From the NCBI RefSeq assembly GCF_000938305.1, contig NZ_JYMT01000002.1, forward strand, positions 148,033-212,032: DNA of 64,000 bases, in the 5' to 3' direction. A program made the position numbers and the translations under genes. The notes beneath the pieces were generated by a model, which was given only the letters and a program-made list of their open reading frames with translations, searched no databases and was not told the DNA's origin. Shown here one piece after another: positions 1 through 8,579 of this stretch; within the stretch, counting starts at the first letter, position 1; each line of letters begins with the position of its first letter. The stretch is from Bradyrhizobium sp. LTSP885. Its GTDB lineage: Bacteria > Pseudomonadota > Alphaproteobacteria > Rhizobiales > Xanthobacteraceae.

Positions 1-930
1 TCGAGATGAGTCCTCTTTACCTCGAGATTCCGGGTTCACGCCTTCGGCGTGCCCCGGAATGACAGCAGAACTGATAGCGCCCGGAATCACCGCCGACAGC
101 GGCACACCCGGCCGCGACGGCGCCTGCGACAGCAGCCTCAGCCACAGATACTGCGCGACGTTGGTGTCCTGATATTCGTCGACCAGGATGAACTTGAAGC
201 GGTTCTGGTAACCCCGCAGCACATCGGGGTTCTCGCGGAACAGCCGGATATTCTCCAGCAGCAGATCGCCGAAATCCGCGGCGTTGAGGATTTTTAGCCG
301 CTCCTGGTAGGTCGCGTAGATCTTGCCACCCTTGCCGTTGCCGAACGAGGCGGCCTCGCCGGCCGGCACCTGCGACGGCGATAGCCCGCGGTTTTTCCAG
401 CTATCGATCAGGCCGGCCAGCATCCGCGCCGGCCAGCGCTTGTCGTCGATGTTCTCGGCCTTCAGCAACTGTTTCAACAGCCGCACCTGGTCGTCGACAT
501 CGAGCACCGTGAAGTTGGATTTGAGCTGCACCAGCTCGGCATTGATGCGCAGGATGCGGCCGCCGATCGAGTGGAAGGTGCCGAGCCACGGCATGCCCTC
601 GACCGCCTGGCCCAGCATATGGCCGAGGCGCAGCTTCATCTCGCGCGCCGCCTTGTTGGTGAAGGTCACCGACAGGATTTCCTGCGGCCGCGCGCGACCC
701 TGGCTCAGGATATGCGCGATGCGGGTGGTCAAGACCCGGGTCTTGCCGGTGCCGGCGCCGGCGAGCACCAGCACCGGGCCGTCGAGCGTCTCGACCGCCT
801 CGCGCTGCTCCGGATTGAGGCCGGTCAGATATTGCGGACCCGCGGCCGCCCGCGCACGCGCGGCGATGCCGCCAGCCAGCGGCTGGTGCTCGGGAACGCC
901 GTGACTAGGCAGTTTGCTCGGTTCCGTCAT
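1..930 (-). CDS. uvrD: UvrD/PcrA-type ATP-dependent DNA helicase, N-terminal part (runs off left edge)
   Basis: Superfamily 1 helicase of nucleotide excision repair and mismatch repair. Reading from the ATG at 930 (minus), the frame is open to base 1. Visible motifs in order: Q motif region GLNPEQREAV, Walker A with AGAGTGKTRVLT, motif Ia FTNKAAREMKLR, TFHSIGGRILR, and motif II VDEYQDTNVAQYLWL. Directly after LRLLSQ, where the family normally continues to the VGDDDQSIYGWRG motif, the frame instead runs through a Pro/Ala-rich stretch and a palindromic repeat (about bases 21-63) translated as VIPGHAEGVNPESRG. There is no stop in the repeat, so the gene is probably intact with a low-complexity insertion rather than broken. 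The rest of the gene lies outside the window. Confidence 0.9.
   Translation of the reverse strand, partial: MTEPSKLPSHGVPEHQPLAGGIAARARAAAGPQYLTGLNPEQREAVETLDGPVLVLAGAGTGKTRVLTTRIAHILSQGRARPQEILSVTFTNKAAREMKLRLGHMLGQAVEGMPWLGTFHSIGGRILRINAELVQLKSNFTVLDVDDQVRLLKQLLKAENIDDKRWPARMLAGLIDSWKNRGLSPSQVPAGEAASFGNGKGGKIYATYQERLKILNAADFGDLLLENIRLFRENPDVLRGYQNRFKFILVDEYQDTNVAQYLWLRLLSQAPSRPGVPLSAVIPGAISSAVIPGHAEGVNPESRGKEDSSR
21..63. repeat. Interspersed palindromic repeat inside the uvrD frame
   Basis: Imperfect palindrome with arms around ATTCCGGG and CCCCGGAAT and a small inner hairpin (CGCCTTCGGCG). Nearly the same sequence recurs at 55893-55936 outside any gene, which marks it as a mobile or amplified intergenic element. 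Here it is translated in frame as part of uvrD. Confidence 0.75.
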
Positions 931-1200
931 GCGCGAATCGTCTCGGCCCCACGATGGCACCGCGGGATGGTGAAAGGGAGCCTTCTTAGCAGGGATTGAA
1001 GGCCATATAGGGCCTCGCCGGCGGTTTTGACAGGTTTTATCCGGCGGCGCCGAACGGCCTTGGCCTGGAATTTGGTTCCTGATTTCAGTGAAAATTTCGC
1101 GGTTTCGCGGTCAGGAACCCGCGTTTCCGCTCTGGATTGTTTCAACAGGCAGTGCGCCGGGCATCAACCCGCGCGAGGCAACGAAGCGGAGGTTCTGGTC

Positions 1201-1374
1201 ATGCTGAGCTGGGTCGTCACGTTCTTGGTCGTCGCCCTGATTGCGGGCATTCTGGGTTTCGGCGGTATCGCCGGCGCGTCCATTGAAATCGCCAAGGCGA
1301 TCTTCTTCATCGCCATCCTGCTGTTCCTGGTGTCGGCGGTGGTCGGATTGGCGCGCGGCCGCACGAGGGTCTAG
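1201..1374 (+). CDS. DUF1328 small membrane protein
   Basis: A 57-residue hydrophobic protein beginning MLSWVVTFLVVALIAG and ending in a basic tail RGRTRV. The GFGGIAGASIEIAKAIFFI core matches the YtjA/DUF1328 family of small inner-membrane proteins, whose role is unknown. Two membrane segments are expected (about residues 3-22 and 30-50). The start ATG at 1201 has a good Shine-Dalgarno CGGAGG at 1187-1192; the frame upstream is open but reads as non-coding. It stands alone between uvrD and a repeat. Confidence 0.85.
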   Translation: MLSWVVTFLVVALIAGILGFGGIAGASIEIAKAIFFIAILLFLVSAVVGLARGRTRV

Positions 1375-1420
1375 CGCGGGGCAGCGTGCTTGCGCTGTCT
1401 CCGTCATCCTGAGAGGAAGT

Positions 1421-1578
1421 GAATGTATGACTCAGTGGCTGCGCAACAGATTCAGTGTCGTCCCTGCGAAAGCAGGGACCCATAACCACCGAAGGTCATG
1501 GTTGCGCACCACTGGGACGACGAGTCCCTTTCATCACATCCGCCGCGGAGTATGGGTCCCTGCTTTCGCAGGGACGAC
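1421..1578. repeat. 122-bp terminal-inverted-repeat element, copy 1, with conserved left flank
   Basis: Core 1457-1578 has perfect 28-bp inverted ends (1457-1484 and 1551-1578, beginning GTCGTCCCTGCGAAAGCAGG). A conserved TATGACTCA lies exactly 31 bases upstream of the core (from 1426), as it does in the copies at 20269-20390 and 59019-59141. This is typical of REP-pair or MITE-like elements. It accounts for most of the gap between the DUF1328 gene and the thioesterase; bases 1586-1719 look like a second, degenerate repeat (CTGAGGTGCTCGCC...) and hold no gene. Confidence 0.8.
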
Positions 1579-1719
1579 AGTTGAACAAGCTGTTTGATAG
1601 GTGAATCAGAGCAACCCGTCCCCCTGAGGTGCTCGCCCAGCGGCGCAAGTGCGCCGCAAGGCTCGCACCTCCAGCGACAACGGCGAGGCCGTTGCGCGGG
1701 GATGACGGCGGTGGGTAAG

Positions 1720-2232
1720 CTACTTCGAGGGCATCGCCACGTTGCGGCCGATGCCCTCGGGACGCGGCACGGCCGCGTGGCTGCCCAAGATCGCCTGAGC
1801 GCGGGCGCGGATGTCCGGCGGAAACGGCGCCACCTTTCGCGCCTGCATGTCCATATGCAGGGACATGTTCTCCGAGGTCGCCGACAGCCAGCCTTCGGTG
1901 GCGTGGCGCATCTCCTGGAATGTGTGCAGCCGCTTCTCGTCGGCACCGAGCAGGATGATCGAAATCTGCACGGGATCGCCGAGGTGGATCTCCCTGATAT
2001 AGCGAACATGGCATTCGGCGGTGAAGGTCGAGCAGTGCCGCTCCTTCATATAGGCCGGGCCGATGCCGAGCTGCAGCCACATCTCGTCGATGGCGCGGTC
2101 GAACATCACGTTGTAGTAGGCCATGTTGAGATGGCCGTTATAGTCGATCCATTGCGGCTCGATCTGCATCACCGAGGATTTGAACGGGGCTGATGGAAGC
2201 GGCATCTCCCTGGCGGCAGTCACGTCAGTCAT
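1720..2232 (-). CDS. Hotdog-fold thioesterase family protein
   Basis: A 170-residue single-domain protein of the YbgC/4HBT acyl-CoA thioesterase type. It hydrolyses acyl-CoA thioesters in the cytoplasm; the substrate cannot be read from sequence. The signature WIDYNGHLNMAYYNVMFDRA (about residues 28-47) contains the catalytic Asp of the family, followed by YIREIHLGDPVQI and LHTFQEM hotdog strands. It is divergent from the flavoprotein gene at 2315, with only 82 bases between starts, so the promoters face each other. Carnitine/betainyl-CoA thioesterases have the same WxDYNGH pattern and are a possible closer match. Confidence 0.8.
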   Translation of the reverse strand: MTDVTAAREMPLPSAPFKSSVMQIEPQWIDYNGHLNMAYYNVMFDRAIDEMWLQLGIGPAYMKERHCSTFTAECHVRYIREIHLGDPVQISIILLGADEKRLHTFQEMRHATEGWLSATSENMSLHMDMQARKVAPFPPDIRARAQAILGSHAAVPRPEGIGRNVAMPSK

Positions 2233-2314
2233 TATCCGTCCCTGTTGGTTCGATAGGTTCTTGACCCCTTATACAAGCTTTGCCACGGTCGGTTAAAGCC
2301 GGAGGAAATTTGAC

Positions 2315-3739
2315 GTGGCGACAACGATTTCGAGCAATCTGACACGACCTGAGCCGCAGGCCCTGAAGGGCGCCATCGATGCGCTGGCGGCGCGGTTCGG
2401 CAACCGGCTCGTGACGTCGCTGGCCGTGCGCGAGCAGCATGCCCATACCACCACATGGCTGCCGACCCAGCCGCCGGATGCCGTGGTGATGGCCCAGGAC
2501 ACCGCCGATATCCAGGACGTGGTGCGAATTTGTGCCAAGCACGGCGTGCCCGTGATCGCGTTCGGCACCGGAACCTCGCTGGAGGGGCAGGTCAACGCGC
2601 CCGCGGGCGGCGTCTGCATCGATCTGCGCGACATGAACAAGGTGCTCGAGGTCCATGCCGAGGATCTCGACTGCGTGATCCAGCCGGGCGTGACCCGGAA
2701 GGCGCTCAACGAGCATCTGCGCGACCAGGGCCTGTTCTTTCCGATCGATCCCGGCGCCGACGCCTCGCTCGGCGGCATGACCTCGACCCGCGCCTCCGGC
2801 ACCAATGCAGTGCGCTACGGCACGATGCGCGAGAACGTGCTGGCGCTCAAGGTGGTGCGCGGCGACGGTGAGATCATCACCACGGGCACGCGGGCGAAGA
2901 AATCCTCGGCCGGCTATGATTTGACGCATCTGTTCGTCGGTGCCGAAGGCACGCTCGGCATCATCTGCGAACTCACCATCAAGCTGCGCGGCATCCCTGA
3001 TACGATCGCGGCGGCGGCGTGTTCGTTCGAGACGGTGCGCGGCGCCTGCCAGGCCACCATCCTCGCCATTCAAACCGGAATTCCCGTCGCGCGGATCGAA
3101 CTGCTCAACGCCGAGCAGGTGCGCGCCTGCAATGCCTATTCGAAATTGACGCTGCCGGAGACGCCGCTGCTGCTGCTGGAATTCCACGGCAGCGAGGTCG
3201 AGGTCGCCGAGCAGTCGAAGAATTTCCGGGACATCGCCGCCGAATGCGGCGGCGGCGACTTCAGCTGGACCACCAAGCCGGAAGACCGCACCAAACTGTG
3301 GCAAGCGCGGCACGACGCCTATTGGTCGGTGAAGGCGCTGCGCCCCGGTGACCGCATCGGCGTCGTCGCGACCGACGTCTGCGTGCCGATCTCGCGGCTT
3401 GCCGACTGCGTCACCGAGACCGAGGACGATCTGAAGCGGCTCAATCTGCTGTCGCCGATCGTCGGCCATGTCGGCGACGGCAATTTTCACTGCTCGCTGG
3501 TTTGCGACATCGACAACGCGGACGAGATGGCGCGCGGCGAGGAGTTCATGCACCGCCTGGTCGAGCGCGCCCAGGCGATGGGCGGCACCTGCACCGGCGA
3601 GCACGGCGTCGGCCAGGGCAAGCAGAAATATCTCAAGGCCGAACTCGGCCCTGAAGCACTCGACGCGATGCGGGCGCTGAAGCGCGCCCTCGATCCGCAG
3701 AATATTTTCAATCCCGGAAAGATCGTCTCTTCTCTCTGA
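2315..3739 (+). CDS. FAD-linked oxidase, D-lactate/glycolate dehydrogenase type
   Basis: A 474-residue flavoprotein of the VAO family (GlcD/DLD). It should oxidise a D-2-hydroxy acid such as D-lactate and pass electrons to a quinone or cytochrome c. The FAD_binding_4 domain (about 55-195) shows GTGTSLEGQ, GGMTSTRASGTNAVRYGT and GAEGTLGI. The C-terminal FAD-oxidase domain (about 230-470) shows HVGDGNFH and GEHGVGQGKQKYL, which carry substrate- and metal-binding histidines. The start is GTG at 2315 with GGAGG at 2301-2305. It lacks the GlcE/GlcF partner genes nearby, so a single-subunit D-lactate dehydrogenase (cytochrome) is more likely than glycolate oxidase. Confidence 0.88.
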   Translation: MATTISSNLTRPEPQALKGAIDALAARFGNRLVTSLAVREQHAHTTTWLPTQPPDAVVMAQDTADIQDVVRICAKHGVPVIAFGTGTSLEGQVNAPAGGVCIDLRDMNKVLEVHAEDLDCVIQPGVTRKALNEHLRDQGLFFPIDPGADASLGGMTSTRASGTNAVRYGTMRENVLALKVVRGDGEIITTGTRAKKSSAGYDLTHLFVGAEGTLGIICELTIKLRGIPDTIAAAACSFETVRGACQATILAIQTGIPVARIELLNAEQVRACNAYSKLTLPETPLLLLEFHGSEVEVAEQSKNFRDIAAECGGGDFSWTTKPEDRTKLWQARHDAYWSVKALRPGDRIGVVATDVCVPISRLADCVTETEDDLKRLNLLSPIVGHVGDGNFHCSLVCDIDNADEMARGEEFMHRLVERAQAMGGTCTGEHGVGQGKQKYLKAELGPEALDAMRALKRALDPQNIFNPGKIVSSL

Positions 3740-3773
3740 TTCATTTGCGATCTTCCGGCCACAGGACGTGGCG

Positions 3774-4166
3774 ATGGTGTGGTTCAGCAAGGCCAAGCAT
3801 ATCGAGGTCTGGGACGAACCCGTCGCGGAACAACTCGGCGACATCGAGGCTGCGCAGAAGATCCGTGCGATCTGCCACACCGCCGCCGATAGCGCCGAGA
3901 AGGTCGGCACATCAGAGGGGCGCGCGCCGAAGAAACTTCAGGTCGACCGCGACCGCTACGAGCGCGCCGCCAAGGCCGCGATGGCGATCGCGATGAAGAT
4001 TTCAGACGAACTGGTGCGCGACTCCGCGGTGCGCGAGATCGTCGGTCTCTGCATGAAGGCCCACAACATGAAGACGGCCCGGGCGCTGTTCCGTGCGATT
4101 CATTCTGGCTCAATCAAGGCCGAGGTGCTGAAGGAGCATCCGACGCTGGAGGGCGAGGCGGAGTGA
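3774..4166 (+). CDS. Conserved hypothetical protein
   Basis: About 130 residues, soluble, mostly helical, beginning MVWFSKAKHIEVWDEP. I do not recognise the family. A GTG at 3768 two codons upstream is an alternative start. The middle contains a Lys/Arg/Ala-rich helix (DRYERAAKAAMAIAMKI) and the C-terminal half (REIVGLCMKAHNMKTARALFRAI) reads like a helical-repeat pair. It follows the flavoprotein by about 35 bases on the same strand and may be cotranscribed. Codon use is like its neighbours. Confidence 0.65.
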   Translation: MVWFSKAKHIEVWDEPVAEQLGDIEAAQKIRAICHTAADSAEKVGTSEGRAPKKLQVDRDRYERAAKAAMAIAMKISDELVRDSAVREIVGLCMKAHNMKTARALFRAIHSGSIKAEVLKEHPTLEGEAE

Positions 4167-4281
4167 GTTGGTCCGGCTATGGCGTGTACTCATGAATTCG
4201 TAACGTCCGTTTACCCTCGAAAGCGGAGGTTGAAGCCGACATGTGTGCATGTCGGCCCGGGCCACAAGCGATTCTTGCCGC

Positions 4282-6246
4282 TCAGGCCTCGACACGGAAA
4301 CCGACTTCGATCACCGCATCGTGCGGGATTTTGAAGAAGTCGGGCGCGCGACTGGCGATCCTGTTAAGGAACGTGAACAGCGCAAAGGTGAAAGGATCCA
4401 TCGACGATCCAGTTTCGCGGCGCACGATGGTCTCGTGCGCGAGATAGTAATTTTTGTGGTCGAGATCGCCGTCGAAGCCGAGCTTGTTGCAATTGATTAG
4501 GGTCAGCGGGATATCCGGCGTCTGCATGAAGCCGAGCCGGACCTGGATGCGATAGAAGCCGTGGCCGAGGCGATGCACGGAATGGCGTTCGCCGAAGGGC
4601 ACGCGCGGCCGGCGATCAGAAGCAAAGGTGAGTAGCACCACCGTTTGGTGGAGCACGCGGTTATGCTCGATATGGCGGAGCAGCATCGGCGAAGCGCCAT
4701 GCTCGACCTTAGTGAGCCAGACACCCATGCCGGGCGCGCGGCCGATCACCGCTTTGTCTGCATAGTCCAGAAATTCCTTCAGCGGCATCGACATCTCTTG
4801 CAGCCGGTGTCGTACTGCGGAGGAGCCCTTGCGCCATGACAGCATCAGCGCTGCGATCAGCGTGCCGACGAGCAGTGGAAACCAGCCGCCCTCGACGATC
4901 TTCAGCGAGTTGGACACGAGGAAAGTGGAGTCGATCGCACCGAAGATGGCGATGACGGGAATTGCGAAGCTTTGCGACCATTTCCAGCGCGATACCGCGA
5001 CCCGATAGAGCAGGATTGTGGTGATTAGCATGGTGCCTGACACCGCGATGCCATAGGCCGCAGCAAGATTGTCCGACGAGCGGAACAACACCACCGTCAA
5101 CAGCGTGCCAGTCATTAACAGCCAGTTGGCCGCGGGCACATAAACCTGGCCTGCCTCATCGAACGAGGTCGGGGTGATGCGCGCCCGCGGGCATAGCCCC
5201 ATCTGCATCGCCTGGCGCGTCAGCGAAAACACGCCGGACACCAGCGCCTGCGAGGCGATGATGGTGGCGAGCGTCGCCAGCCCTACCATCGGGATCAGCG
5301 CCCAGCCAGGGACAAGCTTGTAAAAGGGATTATCGGCAGCGGATGGATCGGCGAGGATCAGCGCGCCCTGCCCAAAATAGTTCAGCAGCAGCGCCGGCAG
5401 CACCAGCGCAAACCATGCGCGCCGGATCGCAGCCGCTCCGACGTGGCCCATGTCGGCATAGAGTGCCTCGCCACCGGTGAGCGCGAGGAAGACGGCGCCG
5501 ACAACGACAAAGGCGACCTTGGGATCCCCGAGCAGGAACTGCACTCCCTCAAGCGGATTGACGGCACGCAGGATTGCCGGTGCGGCGATGATGTTGACCA
5601 CGCCAAGCAGGCCAATCACGGCGAACCATGCCACCATGACCGGGCCAAACAGCTTTCCGATGCTCTCGGTCCCGTGACGCTGAATCACGAACAGGCCGAC
5701 CAGGATCGCGATCGTGGCCGGCAGGATGAAATGCTCGAAGCTGGGCGCGACTAGCTTAAGGCCTTCCATTGCCGAAAGTACGGAGATAGCTGGCGTTATG
5801 ACGCCGTCCCCATAAAGAAGAGAAGCACCGATCACGCCGAGGAGGACCAACAAGGGAAGTTTCGCGCCGTCCCCAACCTTATCCGCCGCGACCAGTGACA
5901 GCAGCGATAAGATGCCGCCCTCGCCTTCATTATCGGCGCGCAGGATCAAGACGACGTATTTCAAGGAGACCATGGCGATCAGCGCCCAAAGAATGAGCGA
6001 TACGATTCCGGTCACCTCGGCTGCGGCGGGAGCCGGGTGGCCGAGCCCAGTAAGCGCCATCTGGAAGGCATAAAGTGGGCTCGTTCCGATATCGCCGAAA
6101 ACCACGCCAAGTGCGGTCAGGGCCAAAAACCATGGATTGCCCGCATGATGCAGGTCTTTCGCCTGGTCGAGCGTGGGCTCCGGATGGTCGAAACCGAGCC
6201 CTCTCACCGAACGATCGATCAAGTCGCTCAAGGCTGCACCTCGCAC
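4282..6246 (-). CDS. kup: Kup-family low-affinity K+ transporter
   Basis: A 654-residue K+/H+ symporter of the KUP/HAK/KT family in the inner membrane. The hallmark GVVFGDIGTSPLYAF is at about 48-62, followed by some twelve membrane segments (GLKLVAPSFE, VVGAVFLALTGGEALYADMGH) and a cytoplasmic C-terminal region of about 190 residues. The family's usual length is 620-650. The start is GTG at 6246; no better ATG is seen upstream. It is followed on the same strand direction by nothing within 115 bases, and a 286-base gap (6247-6532) without genes separates it from the SulP gene. Confidence 0.93.
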   Translation of the reverse strand: MRGAALSDLIDRSVRGLGFDHPEPTLDQAKDLHHAGNPWFLALTALGVVFGDIGTSPLYAFQMALTGLGHPAPAAAEVTGIVSLILWALIAMVSLKYVVLILRADNEGEGGILSLLSLVAADKVGDGAKLPLLVLLGVIGASLLYGDGVITPAISVLSAMEGLKLVAPSFEHFILPATIAILVGLFVIQRHGTESIGKLFGPVMVAWFAVIGLLGVVNIIAAPAILRAVNPLEGVQFLLGDPKVAFVVVGAVFLALTGGEALYADMGHVGAAAIRRAWFALVLPALLLNYFGQGALILADPSAADNPFYKLVPGWALIPMVGLATLATIIASQALVSGVFSLTRQAMQMGLCPRARITPTSFDEAGQVYVPAANWLLMTGTLLTVVLFRSSDNLAAAYGIAVSGTMLITTILLYRVAVSRWKWSQSFAIPVIAIFGAIDSTFLVSNSLKIVEGGWFPLLVGTLIAALMLSWRKGSSAVRHRLQEMSMPLKEFLDYADKAVIGRAPGMGVWLTKVEHGASPMLLRHIEHNRVLHQTVVLLTFASDRRPRVPFGERHSVHRLGHGFYRIQVRLGFMQTPDIPLTLINCNKLGFDGDLDHKNYYLAHETIVRRETGSSMDPFTFALFTFLNRIASRAPDFFKIPHDAVIEVGFRVEA

Positions 6247-6532
6247 GGTGGACGGAATCTACCTCTGCAAAATGCAAGCGCCGTGCCGGAACACTCCTCA
6301 GGACTGGCAGTAACGGATCGAGCTCGAACAGTACGGCTTAGTCGATGTCCGCTTTCACGGCTTTCGGCCGAGAGTGGGTACGCATTTGCTCTGACGTGAA
6401 AGCGACCCAATCACGGCCTGGACGTCACTGAGATCGACACGCGAGTCGGCAACGGGTCAAAGCCAGAAAAATCCTAAGCGGAGCACAAGACGTGCGCTCT
6501 GCTCCCGAGAGCCGACGTTATGAGCACACGAT

Positions 6533-8221
6533 CTAAGCCTGCCCGCCCAGCGCGCGCACGGCTTCATCGACGCTGTGGAAGACGTGGTCCCTTGGCAGAA
6601 CCTCGTAGAGATTGAACCGCTCGAACGCATCCTGTGCGCGCGATGATTCGAGCCGCGCGACGGCGACCGTAACGCTGTCCTCGCGGCATTCGCGGAATAG
6701 GTCATGCAGGCACTGCGCCGCGGTGAAATCGATCTCGATCATGCCGCTGGCCTCGATCACCAGCAGCCGCGGTTTTGGCGTCGATGCGCCGATCGCCTTG
6801 AGCACTGCGCCGTGAAAGCCTTCGGCGTTGAGGAACGACAGCGGCGCCTGCAGGCCGACGACGGCGATGCCCGGTTTCGGCTCGCCTGATGTGTGCGGGC
6901 CCGACGGCCACCAGATCGTGGTGCCGGGGACATGGACGAACTCGACCACCCGGCCCCGCGTCGTGGTCCAGATGCCATGCAGCAGCGACAGCGCGATGCC
7001 GACGGCGACGCCCTGCTCGATCGGCAGCACGATGATTGCGGCTGCTGTCGCCACCACCAGCAGGAATTCGTAGAATGACTGGTGGAAGATCGCGACGATC
7101 TGCTTGACGCGGATGATGCGCAACGCGACGAACAGCAGGACACCGCCGAGCGCTGCGTCCGGCACGTGCTGCAGCAGCGTCGCGCCGAACGCCAGCAGCG
7201 CCAGCACGATTCCCGCAGCAACCAGCCCGCCAAGCTGGGTGCGGCCGCCGGTCTCCGACACGATGCCGGTGCGCGGGGGGCTGGCATTGACCGGGAAGGC
7301 GCCGAACAGGCCGGCGAGGAGACTGCCGGCGCCGGCGCCGAGGAAGTCGCGGTCGACATCGGCCGGCTTGTCCGGATCCGACAGGAACGACCGCGTCGTC
7401 GCCGCCGTCTGCACCATCACGACAACAGCGATCAGGATCGCGAGCGACGACAGCTTCACCCATCGCTCCGGGGCAACCACGGGAAGCGACGGCGTCGGCA
7501 GCGTCCCCGGCACGGTGCCGACCACTTTCACGCCCTTGCTTTCGAGATGCCAGGCGATCACAGCGATGGTGGCCGCGACCAGGCCGATCAGCGCGCCCGG
7601 AATCCGCGCGCTGATCTTTTCCGATCCGGCGACCAGCGCCAGCACGCCGAGGCCGATCACCAGCGTGTAGGGGTTGGTCTTGTCGATCTCGCCTGCGAGA
7701 ACGCCGAGCTTGTAAAGCGTCGGCCCGTCCGGCGAGGCGAGGCCGAGCACGCCGGGCAGTTGCGAGACCAGGATGTGGACGGAGATGCCGGCGAGGAAGC
7801 CGACGGTGACCGGCGTCGACAGCAGATTGGCGATCCAGCCGAGCTTGAACAGGCTGCCGGCAACCATGATCGCGCCGACCATAAGCGCCAGCGCCATTGC
7901 CAGCGACTGATACTCGGGCGTGCCTGCGGTTGCCATCAGCGCTAGGCCGCCGGCGAAGATCGGCGTGATCGTGGAGTCAGCTCCGCAGGACAGGAAGCGG
8001 TTGGCGCCGAACATCGCAAAGCCGAGCGAGCCCGCCATGAAGGCGAAGAAGCCGATCTGCGGCGAGAAGCCGCCAAGCCGCGCGGTCGCCATCTGTTCGG
8101 GGATCGCAATCGCCGCCAGCGTCAGCCCGGCGATCAGGTCGCCCGGCAGGTCGCTCGGCCGGAAGCCGGCAAGCGAACGGAAGATCGGCCATTTGGCGCG
8201 CGGTGTATGATCCCTGGCCAT
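6533..8221 (-). CDS. SulP-family inorganic anion transporter with STAS domain
   Basis: A 562-residue SLC26/SulP transporter. Residues 1-420 form the membrane domain with the family sequences LPGDLIAGLTLAAIAIPEQMA, FGANRFLSCGADSTITPIFA and GAFPVNASPPRTGIVSETGGRTQ. The C-terminal STAS domain (about 440-555) includes VIEASGMIEIDFTAAQCLHDLF. Sulfate is the usual guess, but bicarbonate, molybdate and other anions occur in this family and the sequence does not decide. The ATG at 8221 begins MARDHTPRAKWPIF. No cysteine-synthesis or carbonic-anhydrase gene is beside it to point to a substrate. Confidence 0.9.
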   Translation of the reverse strand: MARDHTPRAKWPIFRSLAGFRPSDLPGDLIAGLTLAAIAIPEQMATARLGGFSPQIGFFAFMAGSLGFAMFGANRFLSCGADSTITPIFAGGLALMATAGTPEYQSLAMALALMVGAIMVAGSLFKLGWIANLLSTPVTVGFLAGISVHILVSQLPGVLGLASPDGPTLYKLGVLAGEIDKTNPYTLVIGLGVLALVAGSEKISARIPGALIGLVAATIAVIAWHLESKGVKVVGTVPGTLPTPSLPVVAPERWVKLSSLAILIAVVVMVQTAATTRSFLSDPDKPADVDRDFLGAGAGSLLAGLFGAFPVNASPPRTGIVSETGGRTQLGGLVAAGIVLALLAFGATLLQHVPDAALGGVLLFVALRIIRVKQIVAIFHQSFYEFLLVVATAAAIIVLPIEQGVAVGIALSLLHGIWTTTRGRVVEFVHVPGTTIWWPSGPHTSGEPKPGIAVVGLQAPLSFLNAEGFHGAVLKAIGASTPKPRLLVIEASGMIEIDFTAAQCLHDLFRECREDSVTVAVARLESSRAQDAFERFNLYEVLPRDHVFHSVDEAVRALGGQA

Positions 8222-8579
8222 CGATTTCGAATCTCTTTCGGCGTCTGCTGCGGTGAGAGGAAATAGTCCGCCATCGCACGGCCAAAATCCAGCTAAGTTC
8301 CGTGTGTGTGGCCGCGAAGGGCGGTGGCCAGAGCATGACGAGATTAGGTTGAAGAGCCGCCGCGAAGTCTGTGCTCCCTCTCCCGCTTGCGGGGGGGACG
8401 AGGGACGCCTGCATTATTTCGGAATAATGGAATAATACCGCTGAGTTGCCCGACGTGTCAAGTTGCCGTGTCGAACGCCGGCAGCGTGGCTACTTTGCAT
8501 GGGGTTGTTTTCGATATTTTGGCAGCGCGCCCCTGCGATAGCCTGCCGCGAGACCGATTCAACCCGACTTCATCATGCT
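8222..8579. other. Gene-free stretch between SulP gene and peptidase gene
   Basis: 358 bases with no convincing gene. It should contain the SulP promoter (right of 8221). A piece around 8380-8400 (CCCTCTCCCGCTTGCGGGGG) resembles a fragment of a dispersed palindrome, and 8412-8434 is an AT-rich near-palindrome. Nothing else is recognised. Confidence 0.5.

Noticed and set aside
1..930. uvrD as a pseudogene broken by the repeat
   Set aside because: Codon-by-codon reading from 930 to 1 shows no stop and no frame change through the repeat.
2225..3910. A 561-codon open frame on the minus strand opposite the flavoprotein gene
   Set aside because: It is antisense to a gene with clear FAD-oxidase motifs; the translation is rich in Arg, Asp, His and Gly as expected from a high-GC shadow frame, with no recognisable domain.
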